Assembly: GCF_010183535.1 (NCBI RefSeq)
Contig: NC_071331.1
Location: forward strand, 3,224,001-3,288,000
Reading direction: 5' to 3'
Origin: Caenorhabditis remanei
Lineage: Eukaryota; Nematoda; Chromadorea; Rhabditida; Rhabditidae
DNA length: 64,000 nt
Shown: positions 11,870 through 22,685 of the stretch, in pieces
Numbering within the stretch: the first letter of the stretch is position 1
Layout: each line of letters opens with the position of its first letter
Notes under the pieces: model-generated
What the model was told of the DNA's origin: nothing
Seen by the model: only the letters and a program-made list of their open reading frames with translations
Databases searched by the model: none
Translations under genes and position numbers: made by a program

Positions 11870-12167
11870 GCTTCAAAACACAAAAATCCGAAAAATCCTT
11901 TTTTCAATCCTCTCAAAATCCAAATAATAAAAAGTTTGGACAACTTTTCCGCTGACAATAGCCAGTCTAGTTGTACCTCGCTGCTATCTAAATTTCAATC
12001 AAAATTTTTTTCGGGATTTTCAGGAAACGCATTTGTTGAAAATTGAGATGTTTGGAGAACGTTTATTATCAGCATCCTATTATTATCGGGGTTTTTATGT
12101 TTCATTGCGGTGTTCTGCAAAACGTTGTTTCACTACTGACACGAAGTAATAAGTCAGTGAAATAACG
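11870..12167. repeat. Partial palindromic-family element abutting the gap
   Basis: This matches, with divergence, the arm of the palindrome at 18776-19287: the block of AATCCGAAAAATCC and CTCAAAATCC words near 11890 and the GTTTCATTGCGGTGTTCTGC block near 12099-12118. It runs into the assembly gap, so its other end is unknown. Confidence 0.65.
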
Positions 12168-12267
12168 NNNNNNNNNNNNNNNNNNNNNNNNNNNNNNNNN
12201 NNNNNNNNNNNNNNNNNNNNNNNNNNNNNNNNNNNNNNNNNNNNNNNNNNNNNNNNNNNNNNNNNNN
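12168..12267. other. Assembly gap (100 N)
   Basis: Exactly 100 N, the usual placeholder for a gap of unknown size. The join between the repeat on its left and the ORFs on its right is therefore not proven. Confidence 0.99.
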
Positions 12268-12804
12268 TCTTGGTATGTCGTTGAAAATTTTCACGAACAA
12301 TATCAAACATGTCACTGTTCACAATAGCAAGGTGCATATTATGTTTTATCTTGTACAAAATATCTTGGAAAAATCTACACTTGGCTACCTCATCAAGAGA
12401 CTTGTCATTCAAAATCTTTTCAAGAAATCGACGACCCGACTCGAGAGGGGCACCCTCTTCATACGGTATCATGTGATACTTTCGAACAAGTTTCATTTTC
12501 GTAAATTTGTAGCGACAAAAGCAGGAACAATGAATGAGCAGAGTTGGTTTTTGGTGAGCTTAAATAGTATTTCTCGAGCCTTATCCACATCACGACACTT
12601 GGTAAGAGCCTCCAATAATTTTTGTACTGGTCGTAAAATTGTCACTTCCCGAGAGTTGAGGGGGATATTTTTAGAGTTTAGTAGATTGTGTACAATTTCA
12701 ACTAAAATGTTGATTTGTTTAGTGTTTGCCTCAACCAAGGATTTTCGTTTGTTTTTCATAACTTGGTGAAGAAAATCGTGATGAACGATAAGGTGAGCAG
12801 CCAT
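12268..12804 (-). pseudogene. Unknown protein, frameshifted, runs into gap
   Basis: Starting at ATG 12804 (MAAHLIVHHDFLHQVMKNKR), one frame is open to 12493; the reading then continues in another frame (KYHMIPYEEGAPLESGRRFL) to the gap edge at 12268. The two frames together read like one globular, Lys/Leu-rich protein, so a single frameshift near 12490-12540, from decay or sequence error, is likely. The start follows the stop of the next ORF by about 35 bp, unusually tight for nematode genes and more like a virus-like or large transposon coding unit. I do not recognise the family. It lies between a transposable repeat and a methyltransferase gene that lost its 5' half at this junction. Confidence 0.45.
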
Positions 12805-12837
12805 TGTGAATGATTGTGGGGTGGTGATGGTTTTCTT

Positions 12838-13047
12838 TTATACTGTCTCATAGGCAACAGGGTATTCCTCGATGAAATTTGAGAGTATTCTCATGGATGG
12901 TGGGGAGTGTGGATCGTTGTTTATCATCATTGCTTGGTATGGTTTTGACATTACATCTTCGTAGGCCTGATATGCGCCTCTCCATCGATCTCCAAATTGT
13001 TGAACAAGTAGATTTTTAATTTGAGCAGCATCAGAAAGACTTCTCAT
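12838..13047 (-). CDS. Unknown ORF, N-terminus probably truncated
   Basis: An ORF of 69 codons (MRSLSDAAQIKNLLVQQFGD, ending EEYPVAYETV) on the same strand as the frameshifted ORF and just upstream of it. Its first codon lies at the exact junction where methyltransferase exon sequence begins, so the Met may be internal and the true N-terminus lost. Composition looks coding (balanced residues, no low complexity). Together with its neighbour it may be the remnant of a compact coding block brought in by a mobile element. Function unknown. Confidence 0.4.
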   Translation of the reverse strand: MRSLSDAAQIKNLLVQQFGDRWRGAYQAYEDVMSKPYQAMMINNDPHSPPSMRILSNFIEEYPVAYETV

Positions 13048-13588
13048 GAGTATGGAGGATTATGAAAGAATAAATGGACAACTGTTTGTTGGAATGATTC
13101 CGAATGAAATATCCATTTCGAGTATGCTGAAAAAGGCAGAGAGAAGAGAAGTTGAGCTATTGAAGATTGATATTGAAGGAGGGGAGCATGAGGGTCTAGA
13201 GCCATTCATCAGGGAGTATCGAGTTTGTCAGGTAAGATAATTTCAGCATCTGAGAAATGTGATTGAACTGCTTACTATTTGAACTATAATAGTTTTACAA
13301 ATTTCATCCACCGGAAACAGTAATACCTTTGTCATTTCCAGATATTCATAGAAGTCCATGGAACCCCATCTGAACATCTGAGAATGCTGCAAACCATGGC
13401 AAAGTGAGAATCTATTCTCCAGATTTCAAAAAATCCAACGTTTTTCCAGATACAACTTCCGAATCTTCAACGTGGAACCCAATCCATACTGTGTAAATTG
13501 TTGTGAATACAGTCTGATTCAGGACAGTTGTATGGATCAATATGGAGTGTATCCGTTGGTTCCGATTGTGCCGAAAGTTGAATTTTAG
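13048..13588 (+). pseudogene. FkbM-like methyltransferase, 5'-truncated (copy A)
   Basis: Only the 3' half of the gene remains: the end of exon 3 (about 13050-13231, containing ELLKIDIEGGEHEGLEPF), exon 4 (13342-13403, IFIEVHGTPSEHLRMLQTMA) and exon 5 (13450-13588, ending VPIVPKVEF-stop). Splice sites are intact (CAG|GTAAGA, TTTCCAG) and the residues are almost identical to the complete copies. Exons 1 and 2, with the membrane anchor and most of the SAM-binding motif I region, are replaced at 13048 by unrelated leftward ORFs. The high conservation suggests recent truncation. Confidence 0.75.
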
Positions 13589-14263
13589 GTTATCCAGTTG
13601 TTTGACAAGTGTGATAAATTTATTTTTCTGATCCTCTGAAAATGTTCTCCCGCTTTTAATAATTATGTTTCTACATCATGCCATGTAAGCTAGCGAGTTG
13701 TATGTTCCAGTATTTTTATTCAACAATTTTCAAATCATCTATGTCTATTAATCTATGTGACCATTGTACCTGCGTGTTTTATCTTTCAGCGGTATTCAAA
13801 ATCTTCAAGGCTGAATCTAAGTGACCAAGATCCAAAAAAATAAACTCACTGCTAGTATTTCGTGACAAAATAATTGCGAAACAGTAACATATTTATAATA
13901 GAGATCACTCTCATTATTTTTTTTCACAGTCATTTCCAAATAAAAAACAAAAAATAAAAACAACCGTTTTAATAAGAATTTCAAATACAAGCAGTTTTCA
14001 TTTGAAACTTTAAATATTTTACATAATTTATTTTTCCAAAAATATAGAAAACTATTATAGGAAGGGCCGCACCCATTATATTCTAGGCCACTGAAGTGTT
14101 GAGATATTGGAAAACGAAGGGTGTGTCTCGGGTGGTTCCGTTACTTTTTTTCAGTTTATTTGACCTACAAAAGTCGTATAAAAATTGGAGAACAAGCTGA
14201 CATATTCAGAATTTTTCTGTTTCATTTTCTTTCTGTTTTCTCAAGATTTTACAAGAAAAATAT

Positions 14264-14284
14264 TAAGCCTCTCCTTTCAGTTTG
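14264..14284 (+). ncRNA. Candidate 21U-RNA in the leader of copy B
   Basis: Plus-strand core at 14217-14224, start T at 14264 (TATT, 40 nt). The 21-nt product would overlap the splice acceptor of the methyltransferase leader. Equivalent loci occur in copies D and E. Confidence 0.48.
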
Positions 14285-14295
14285 TTCCTTTAAAA

Positions 14296-15868
14296 ATGAT
14301 CTACAGTCAGCCTACTATCTTTATCATCTTCCTTTTATGTTTCTTGATCATAAATATCGTGATTTGCTCCTTGATATTTAGGAAAGGTGAGTTTTCATAA
14401 CATAATGTTCCATTTCAATACCGAAACTTCTAGAAAAACATTTCGAAGCTGATAAGATGATTGATGTCTACAACCCGAATGCTCTGAAAGAGCTCCGTGC
14501 AAATTTTAATCTAAAAGCGAATAAGTACAGTCTGGAATTGTCTCAAGTGGCTAGGGGAGCAGATCACAAGAGATTCTTTGGAAAAGTGAAATTGGAAGCA
14601 TTCTGTGCGATAAAAGAAAGGATAGGAGATGTTGAGGATGGAGGGAAATATGTTTGTAATCCAAGAGCAGTCAGGAAAGATAATTGCACGTGAGTTTGGA
14701 AAAATAGAGGGCAAGAACATTCGGGTTTCTTAATATTGGTCTCAAATCAGAAATTGTTATTTCACCGTTTTGAACAGCGATTTTTAAAATTACACGAAAA
14801 GGGTTAGTATCTGTTTCATCAACATTTCTTCTGATTTCTCGAAACACGAACTCATTTTCAATTTTCCTGAAAAATTTCTTTCTTTCAAATTGTTCGATAT
14901 ATATCTCTCTCGGACAACCAGTCTGGAGGCATCAAGGTACACACAAAAACGATTTTTCGGATCCATGTTCCAATGATTATCTGGATTCAACTTATCTTTT
15001 TGGCATTCTCCCGGTGAATAGAAGAACAGAATAGACAGTCCTGTTTTCATTTACAAGAGAAAAAAAAGAGCTTTTCAGGCTTTTGTCAGAAAATTAGACT
15101 GAAACCGAATCGTCAGCTAAAATAGTTCTTTGTGAATTTGGACTGATTTCTTTCATTTTTGAAACAGTTCAAGTTATTACTGTTTCAATACGTTTAGAAA
15201 TCCCCTGTGACGTTTTATTAAGAATTTTCTAGAATCATTGAGCACGTTTTAAAAATAAACATATATCCATTGCAGACTAATCTCCCTTGGCCTCAACAAT
15301 GCAATTTCCTATGACCAGCACATACAGAATGTGACAGGAGGACATTGTAGGATACTTGGAGCTGATAAGGACCCACAGAACATTACAATTCAAGAGAACT
15401 ATGAGAGAATAAATGGACAACTGTTTGTTGGAATGATTCCGAATGAAATATCCATTTCGAGTATGCTGAAAAAAACAGAGAGAAGAGAAGTTGAGTTATT
15501 GAAGATTGATATTGAAGGAGGGGAGCATGAGGGTCTAGAGCCATTCATCAGGGAGTATCGAGTTTGTCAGGTAAGAGCATTTCACCATCCGAAAAATTAT
15601 ACAGAAAAACGTTTCTTTTCCAGATCTTCATAGAAGTACACGGAACCCCATCTGAACATCTGAAAATGCTGCAAACCATGGCAAAGTGAGAATCCATTTG
15701 CCAGATTTCAAAAAATCCAACATTTCCAGATACAACTTCCGAATCTTCAACGTGGAACCCAATCCATACTGTTTCAATTGTTGTGAATACAGTCTGATTC
15801 AGGACAGTTGTATGGATCAATATGGAGTGTATCCGCTAGTTCCTATTGTGCCGAAAGTTGAATTTTAG
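14296..15868 (+). CDS. FkbM-type SAM methyltransferase, membrane-anchored (copy B)
   Basis: Five exons: 14296-14386, 14434-14689, 15276-15570, 15624-15685 and 15730-15868, giving 843 nt and 280 aa with all phases consistent. Residues 1-30 (MIYSQPTIFIIFLLCFLIIN) form one N-terminal hydrophobic segment, a signal anchor or signal peptide. Exon 3 carries a motif-I-like ISLGLNNAISYDQ, the acidic LGADKDPQN and the family signature LLKIDIEGGEHEGLE; the C-terminus is cysteine-rich. This matches the FkbM-like methyltransferase fold of nematode proteins; the substrate is unknown. The start is the ATG after a TTTCAG acceptor at 14275-14280, probably an SL or 5'-UTR splice site. Upstream are TATAAAAA at 14178-14185 and a GGCCGCACCC block at 14065 shared with copies C and E. 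Confidence 0.8.
14856..14876 (+). ncRNA. Candidate 21U-RNA in intron 2 of copy B
   Basis: Plus-strand core at 14811-14818, start T at 14856 (38 nt), inside intron 2. It is not conserved in copies D and E. Confidence 0.4.
15101..15121 (-). ncRNA. Candidate 21U-RNA in intron 2 of copy B, antisense
   Basis: Minus-strand core at 15160-15167, start T at 15121 (39 nt). A plus-strand core at 15180-15187 lies 12 bp away, back to back; it has no YRNT at the expected distance. The pair is conserved in copies D and E. Confidence 0.48.
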
Positions 15869-16509
15869 GTTATCCAGTTGTTTGATAAGTGTAATAAATT
15901 TACTATTTCTTATCTTCACACTTCATAAAACAAACCAATTGTTCTGCAAATGTTCCTCCGTTTTTGGAAACATCACGCTATGTAAACTAGTGCATAATTT
16001 GTTCCAGTGGTTCGAACATAGTTCCTGGTAAAAATTATAATATCTTCTTCACTAACATCTTGACCTCTTTCACTGACTATTGTTTACAGCTTCTCAAAAT
16101 ATGTTCAAAAACAGATTGCGACTTGAAACTGCTGAAAACGCACTTTAAAGCTCAAAACAGTTCAACACTGAATTCAAGTAATCAGTAAACAAATTAATGA
16201 ACTCACTGCCAGTATTCCGTTACAAAACATTAGCGAAACAGTAACTTTACCATTATTATTATCGGATCACTCTCAGTTTTCATAACCATTACCCACAACT
16301 GTTTCATTAGGAATTTTAAATACAAAGGGATCTCATTTGCAACTTTTGCAATATTTACATACTATATTTTTCAAAAAATTATAGGAAGGGCCGCACCCAT
16401 AGTATTCTAGGTCAGTGAAGTGTTGAGATATTAGAAATCGAAGGGTGTGTCTCGGGTGGTTCCGTTACTTTTTTTCAATTTATTTGACCTACAAAAGTCG
16501 TTTAAATAT

Positions 16510-16855
16510 TGGAGAATAAATATCGTGATTTGCTCCTTGATATTTAGGAAAGGTGAGTTCTCATAACATAATGTTCCATTTCAATACCGAAACTTCTAGA
16601 AAAACAATTCGAAGCTGATAAGCTGATTGACATCTACAACCCGAATGCTCTGAAAGAACTCCGTGCACAATACAATCTGAAAGCGAATAAGTACAGTCTG
16701 GAATTGTCTCAAGTGGCTAGAGGAGCAGATCACAAGAGATTCTTTGGAAAAGTGAAATTGGAAGCATTCTGTGCGATAAAAGAAAGGATAGGAGATGTTG
16801 ATGATGAAGGGAAATATGTTTGTAATCCAAGAGCAGTCAGGAAAGATAATTGCAC
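16510..16855 (+). pseudogene. FkbM-like methyltransferase, exon 2 only (copy C)
   Basis: Exon 2 (16600-16855) is intact and in phase, with KYSLELSQVARGADHKRFFG and a normal CAC|GTGAG donor. About 175 bp present in copy B, including the leader Ruby core, the acceptor, the ATG and most of exon 1, are deleted: TTGGAGAA joins directly to the end of exon 1 at about 16516. Downstream, intron 2 is interrupted at 17251 by the palindromic element, and exons 3-5 are not found on its far side. A dead copy, with promoter-proximal GGCCGCACCC block retained near 16389. Confidence 0.8.
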
Positions 16856-17755
16856 GTGAGTTTTGAGAAATTGTGGGCAATAAAGGTAGTTATGGATTTC
16901 GAACAATGGTCTCAAAACAGAAATTGTAATTTCACCGTTTTGGAACAGGGATTTTTTGAAATTGTCCAAAAAGATTTAGTGTCACATTTGTAGAACCAAT
17001 TCTCAATTTCATCAAATTAACTTTTGTCTTTCTTGAAACAAACTCATTTTCGTTTTTTAAACTGTCTCGCTATCAAATTTTTCGATCTATATCTCTCTCG
17101 GACAACCAGTCTGGAGGCATCAATGTACACACTGAGACGATTTTTCGGATCCATGTTCAGAAGAATATCTTGATTCAACATCTTGCTGCCATTCACCCAC
17201 TGAATAGAACAACAAAATAGACAGTCCTGTTTTCATTTACAAGAGAAAAGTGTTGAAATCTGTTCCGTGGATATCCCGACGGCAAAATTGAGATTATAAT
17301 TTAGATATCAGCCACCGTGTGAACTGGCTAACGGCAGTGAATTCGGCAGGGCAAACTATAATTATTTGGATTTTGAGAAGAATGAAAAAAGGATTTTTCG
17401 GATTTTTGAGTTAGAAATAGAAAATCGAAATAGAGATGTCAGTGCATCTGGGAAGATTCTGAAGTAAATTCCCAAAAAATTGCCGTTATTTTATTGGAGT
17501 ATATTACTTTGTGTCAATAATGAAACCTAATAATGTCATAAATAAAGGTCAGTTGTGTAAACATGAGTTAAAAAAAGTGGTAAAAATAATCTTTCTATAC
17601 CGATTTCTCCAATTGGGACCAAATTTTTTGCAAGACTCCGCAAAAAAAACTCGGAATGATGAAACTCCGATAATAATAGAATCGACGATAGTTTTCTTAT
17701 ACGTATAAAACTGTTTCATACACGACGTAGATTTACAGAAACTGTGAAATTCTGC

Positions 17756-17776
17756 TCTCAAACAAATTTAAAATCC
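17756..17776 (+). ncRNA. Candidate 21U-RNA within palindrome arm
   Basis: Plus-strand core at 17711-17718, start T at 17756 (38 nt). It lies in the outer arm of the palindromic element, so an identical mirror locus exists at 21208-21228. Confidence 0.35.
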
Positions 17777-19252
17777 TCTCTTGTTCTTGTTTTATACTAA
17801 CATAATACACGGTTTCAGATAAGACATTAAATTATTTTAGAATCTTCTTTTACAATTTAGAACCTCCATTTTTGTGCATAAACTTTGTAAATTTAGTTTT
17901 TGCCATTCTAAACTCACATTTTGATATATTTTCTAAGAGTGAAGTTGCAAAAATCTATTGTGCTTCGATTGAGAACTTTGTCATAGGAACAATTTTGAAA
18001 AAAAAGACTGCTATTCACAAAACGTGGTTGGTTCTTAAAAACAAATGACGCCTGCATTTTCGACATGTTGAAATCTGTTTCTTGGATATCCCGACGGCAA
18101 AAATGAGATTGAAATTTGGATAGCATTGGCCAGGTGCCACTGAACTAGCTAACGGCAGCAAAATCGGCAGGGCAAACTATAATTATTTGGATTTTGAGAA
18201 GAATGAAAAAAGGATTTTTCGGATTTTTGAGTTCGGAATAGAAGAACACGTTATTGGATGGCTGGGAAGAATCTGAAGGCGATATTCAAACTATTACCGT
18301 TATTTTACTTACTTGTAATATAACTTTGTGTCAGTAGTGAAACACAATCATAAATTTCCAATTTTTTGCAGAACACCACAATGAAACATGAAAACCCGAC
18401 AATATAGGATGTTATCCACAAACTTTTTTTAACGTATAAAACTGTTTCGTACACGATGTAAATTTACAGAAACTGTTATATTCTGGTTGGTTGACATTTT
18501 GAATTTCTTTTTCTTTTTTTAATATTAAAATAATACACCGTTTCGAATGGAACATTATACATTTTTCAAAGTTTGTTTCTCAATTTGATTTTTCTTTTAT
18601 GTTCCCATTCAGTTCATACTTCTGCTACCTAAGTTTTCTCAATATTTTTTTCAAGTTTTATTTAAAAGAAAATGTAACTACAAAAAAGTATTTGAATGTA
18701 CAATGTGAATTCAACCAAACATACAACTTTGGAAAGAAAAAATGACTGCTACATATGTAAAATGACTGCTACATATGCAAACTTTGAAAAATGTATAATG
18801 TTCCATTCGAAACGGTGTATTATTTTAATATTAAAAAAAGAAAAAGAAATTCAAAATGTCAACCAACCAGAATATAACAGTTTCTGTAAATTTACATCGT
18901 GTACGAAACAGTTTTATACGTTAAAAAAAGTTTGTGGATAACATCCTATATTGTCGGGTTTTCATGTTTCATTGTGGTGTTCTGCAAAAAATTGGAAATT
19001 TATGATTGTGTTTCACTACTGACACAAAGTTATATTACAAGTAAGTAAAATAACGGTAATAGTTTGAATATCGCCTTCAGATTCTTCCCAGCCATCCAAT
19101 AACGTGTTCTTCTATTCCGAACTCAAAAATCCGAAAAATCCTTTTTTCATTCTTCTCAAAATCCAAATAATTATAGTTTGCCCTGCCGATTTTGCTGCCG
19201 TTAGCTAGTTCAGTGGCACCTGGCCAATGCTATCCAAATTTCAATCTCATTT

Positions 19253-20230
19253 TTGCCGTCGGGATATCCAAGAAACAGATTTCAACATGTCGTGTTGACA
19301 GTTGCCAGGTTACACGTTTTGAAAAACCCGGACTTGGATGCTGGTCGTTCAGGCGCATCCTTTGTTTGTTATCTTACCGCGTCTCCGGCTGCAGATGCTT
19401 GTCGTTCAGGCACATCTGAAGAAGGAGTTATGCGTAAGCTTACGAGCATGGATGCTTGTCGATCTGGCGCATCCAAGGACAGGAAGTTCATTACCACGGA
19501 CAATTCAGGACAGACTTCGGATAAGTACGCCGCCTCTTCGGATCCACCCGGAAGAAGAGATGGACTAAAGTCATATTGTTTCGGTCCGACGATCGAATCA
19601 TCTGACACTGTTTCGGACGTGGCTGCTAGTCGTTCAGGCGCAGCCAGAAGAGGAATAGAACGTTTGACTCCGGTTCCAGAGGTTTGTCGATCAGACACAC
19701 CTGGAAAAGGTTTCAACCGCGCTGTCCCGAATCTGGATGCTGGTCGTTCAGACGCATCCACTAAAGAATCTGATCAGTCCGCTCCGAATCTGGGAATCCG
19801 TCAGTCGAGCTCACACAGGAGAAGATTTGGACTAAAGTCATATTGTTTCGTTCCAACGATCGAATCATACGACACAGTTTCGGACGTGGTTGCTGGTCGA
19901 TCTGGCACAACCGCGAAAGATACTAAACAGTTCAATCCCACTCTTGGAGCTAGTCGTTCAGGCGCATTCAAGTCCAAGGATGACCAGAAGTCATCAGGTT
20001 CCGAGTACTCTCAAAACGTCAAGTTGAGGAGACCTCGTACCATTGACGACTGGGCGAACAACCGCTTGCCCACTCACCGTGTCCGGCCTTATCAACCTCG
20101 TAAACCGAAAGCCAAGCTTGCACGTTATGTTCTCATAACTCAAGCCGCCGAGCCTCAGACCCCCCGGAGTGTTGACAGTTGCCAGGTCCCCGATCAGGCC
20201 TCTGTCCCACTCCAAACTAAAATGCATTAA
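19253..20230 (+). repeat. Degenerate tandem repeat, open in one frame
   Basis: A 325-codon open frame is built on a degenerate ~24-bp unit with the pattern D-A-[GC]-R-S-G-[AT]-S, spaced irregularly (for example DACRSGTSEEG, LDAGRSDASTK, VAGRSGTTAKD, LGASRSGAFKSK). Two longer blocks with GLKSYCF...ESSDTVSDV are also duplicated. The frame starts outside the LTR element, in the palindrome arm, so the first ~13 codons are accidental. It could be part of a retroelement protein or a non-coding minisatellite that happens to be open; I favour the latter. Confidence 0.4.
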
Positions 20231-20918
20231 TTGATTGTATAAATTACTATAATTTATTCAATTACATTTATGTATTTTACTTTCTGTTATTTATCTTCTT
20301 TTTTCCCTGTTTTCTCTTTCATTGTAATAGGAAGTAATTCCTTTTACAATTCAAATCGCCGCCAACAACGATGTCTGCGTCTCCACTACAGTTCAAAGGC
20401 GCACGTCTTTTCCACCATGAGGAACTCCCGCCGCGACACACAGCAAACGACTGCTACAGTAGCTGACCGACACCCACGCTGGCCTATAATTAATTTCCCT
20501 TTCGAGAGAGTTTCTTCCCTTTTTATAGTTGTTGTTTTTAACCACGAGAGAAAGTGTGTTTCTACCGCGAATCCTTCTAGGAGGCGCTGATAATAACTCG
20601 CTGAGAGCTCATAGAATGCAACCGCGAGAATTCTCTATAGAGAATTCCACCGCAGTAGCTTTCTATGCAGTTTACCTCGTTTCCCCCCATTTTCTCTGTT
20701 GCTTTGATGTAAAGGCACGATCAGTTAAAGGTTTTTAATGCCGACCTCGTGTCAAGCTTTTATCCTTGAATAAACTGATTGTAGACTAAACCGCGTAACT
20801 GTACATTGGGTCCTGCGTACCTCTGAACCACCTAAATAAGCAGGAAACCACCGAGACGTGTAGCCTCCCTAGTCGGCTAATAACCGACGGCCTTCTATCT
20901 CTAGAAGGGGCGGCCACA
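19293..20918. mobile_element. LTR-type element, TG...CA with 5-bp TSD
   Basis: The block begins TGTTGACAG and ends GGCCACA, flanked by the perfect 5-bp repeat TGTCG (19288-19292 and 20919-20923), the hallmark of an LTR retroelement integration. The start sequence TGTTGACAGTTGCCAGGT recurs at 20170, so the block may be a 749-bp 3' LTR (20170-20918) with remnant internal DNA and a trace of the 5' LTR, or one long solo LTR. AATAAA near 20769 could be a polyadenylation signal. No reverse transcriptase, integrase or gag is visible. Base composition is much more G/C-rich than the palindrome around it. Confidence 0.7.
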
Positions 20919-21207
20919 TGTCGAAAATGCAGGCGTCATTTGTTTTTAAGAACCAACCACGTTTTGTGAATAGCAGTCTTTTTTTTCAAAATTGTTCCTA
21001 TGACAAAGTTCTCAATCGAAGCACAATAGATTTTTGCAACTTCACTCTTAGAAAATATATCAAAATGTGAGTTTAGAATGGCAAAAACTAAATTTACAAA
21101 GTTTATGCACAAAAATGGAGGTTCTAAATTGTAAAAGAAGATTCTAAAATAATTTAATGTCTTATCTGAAACCGTGTATTATGTTAGTATAAAACAAGAA
21201 CAAGAGA

Positions 21208-21228
21208 GGATTTTAAATTTGTTTGAGA
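21208..21228 (-). ncRNA. Candidate 21U-RNA, mirror copy in palindrome arm
   Basis: Minus-strand core at 21266-21273, start T at 21228. It is the reverse-complement partner of 17756-17776. Confidence 0.33.
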
Positions 21229-21954
21229 GCAGAATTTCACAGTTTCTGTAAATCTACGTCGTGTATGAAACAGTTTTATACGTATAAGAAAACTATCGTC
21301 GATTCTATTATTATCGGAGTTTCATCATTCCGAGTTTTTTTTGCGGAGTCTTGCAAAAAATTTGGTCCCAATTGGAGAAATCGGTATAGAAAGATTATTT
21401 TTACCACTTTTTTTAACTCATGTTTACACAACTGACCTTTATTTATGACATTATTAGGTTTCATTATTGACACAAAGTAATATACTCCAATAAAATAACG
21501 GCAATTTTTTGGGAATTTACTTCAGAATCTTCCCAGATGCACTGACATCTCTATTTCGATTTTCTATTTCTAACTCAAAAATCCGAAAAATCCTTTTTTC
21601 ATTCTTCTCAAAATCCAAATAATTATAGTTTGCCCTGCCGAATTCACTGCCGTTAGCCAGTTCACACGGTGGCTGATATCTAAATTATAATCTCAATTTT
21701 GCCGTCGGGATATCCACGGAACAGATTTCAACGTGTTGAAAATTCAAACGTTTTCAATATCCACTTTTTTTTAAAAATAATAGCCATTTTTTGTTTCCAC
21801 AGTTGTTTGGTTCCGGATTCATGAAATTGGTATTAAAATAAGAAAAAGAAAGGATTCTCCAAGTTTCGATTTGAGATGGATACCCATATCTTGAAACTGA
21901 AATTTTCTGTTTCAGTTGGGTTTTAAGTGTGAAGTCAAATAAATTTTCAATCAA

Positions 21955-21975
21955 TTTGTCGAATATTTTTAATTT
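21955..21975 (+). ncRNA. Candidate 21U-RNA (piRNA)
   Basis: Plus-strand core at 21907-21914, start T at 21955 (41 nt). Confidence 0.38.
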
Positions 21976-22010
21976 TTAAAAAATTCGGTAAAGTTTTGAC
22001 AGTTGTTCAC

Positions 22011-22111
22011 CAGAATTGAATTCCGACTTCCGACTTCCGGCTTCCGACTTCCATTTTCAAAATTTTACTTCCGACTTCCTTTCTAGAAAAAATCACTTCC
22101 GCGCAACTCTG
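22011..22111. mobile_element. 101-bp hAT-like MITE, 8-bp TSD
   Basis: Flanked by TTGTTCAC (22003-22010 and 22112-22119). It starts CAGAATTG and ends GCGCAACTCTG, with an interior of CTTCCGA repeats. Same family as 35564-36130. Confidence 0.85.
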
Positions 22112-22664
22112 TTGTTCACCTATCGCACATTCAATACTGAAGTTTCTTAAATTTATATAATGGAACAGGAAATCTGAAAACTTGAACCACGCAGTTTTGA
22201 CATCTTAACTTTGTTCATTTTTTTTTTCAAAAATTGATGTGTGGGGAGTTTAGAAATTGCTCTAATCGTATCAGTTTTCCTGGAAGTTGCCCTCATAACT
22301 TTTTCAATTCCAAAATCTCATCCTGAACAACAATTCATCCTATTAAAAATGACATTCATTTAAAACAAATCTTCATTTTCCATCTTTCTCTTCCTTTTGT
22401 TTCAATTCTCAATTCTTCCGAGAACCGTCTACCTACATATCTACCGTTCTCATCTATAAGACCCTCCCTCTCTCTATTTTTTTTTCACCGTCGGAGAATA
22501 AAAGAGACTAGAATTCTATTTTCAGGGGTAGAACGAACTAGGACACTGATACCATCTATTTTCATTTAATATGGTGAGTTTTCGGTGGTTTGACCTACAA
22601 AGAGTATTTACATAAAATCTGTTTCACCATAGTCATTTTCTACACACATTTTATTATCTATCAA

Positions 22665-22685
22665 TTGTTTGTAGATGTGCCGCTC
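22665..22685 (+). ncRNA. Candidate 21U-RNA in the leader of copy D
   Basis: Plus-strand core at 22619-22626, start T at 22665 (39 nt). The product would overlap the TTTGTAG acceptor ending at 22674, as in copies B and E. Confidence 0.46.

Larger units (their letters stand above)
17252..21732. mobile_element. Self-nested palindromic foldback element
   Basis: A very long inverted repeat. Outer arms are 17252-18063 and 20919-21732, starting GTTGAAATCTGTTCCGTGG and ending in its reverse complement. Inner arms are 18064-18586 and 18776-19287, starting with the related TTGAAATCTGTTTCTTGG. Both arm types share GATATCCCGACGGCAAAA and the AACGGCAG...CGGCAGGGCAAAC block, so an element of one family appears inserted in another. 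No transposase ORF is present; short ORFs appear twice as mirror images and are shadows. An LTR element interrupts the right side. Target duplication is unclear: GTGTTGAAA occurs at both edges, but one copy overlaps the arm. It destroyed methyltransferase copy C. Confidence 0.85.

Noticed and set aside
15769..15776. CTGTTTCA within methyltransferase exon 5 of copy B
   Set aside because: It is coding sequence (Tyr-Cys-Phe); the other copies have CTGTGTAA, CTGTTCCA or CTGTGTCA at this place, so it is coincidental.
19608..19614. CTGTTTC in the LTR-like repeat frame
   Set aside because: It lies in a G/C-rich repeat rather than A/T-rich DNA and ends in G, so it does not fit the piRNA pattern.
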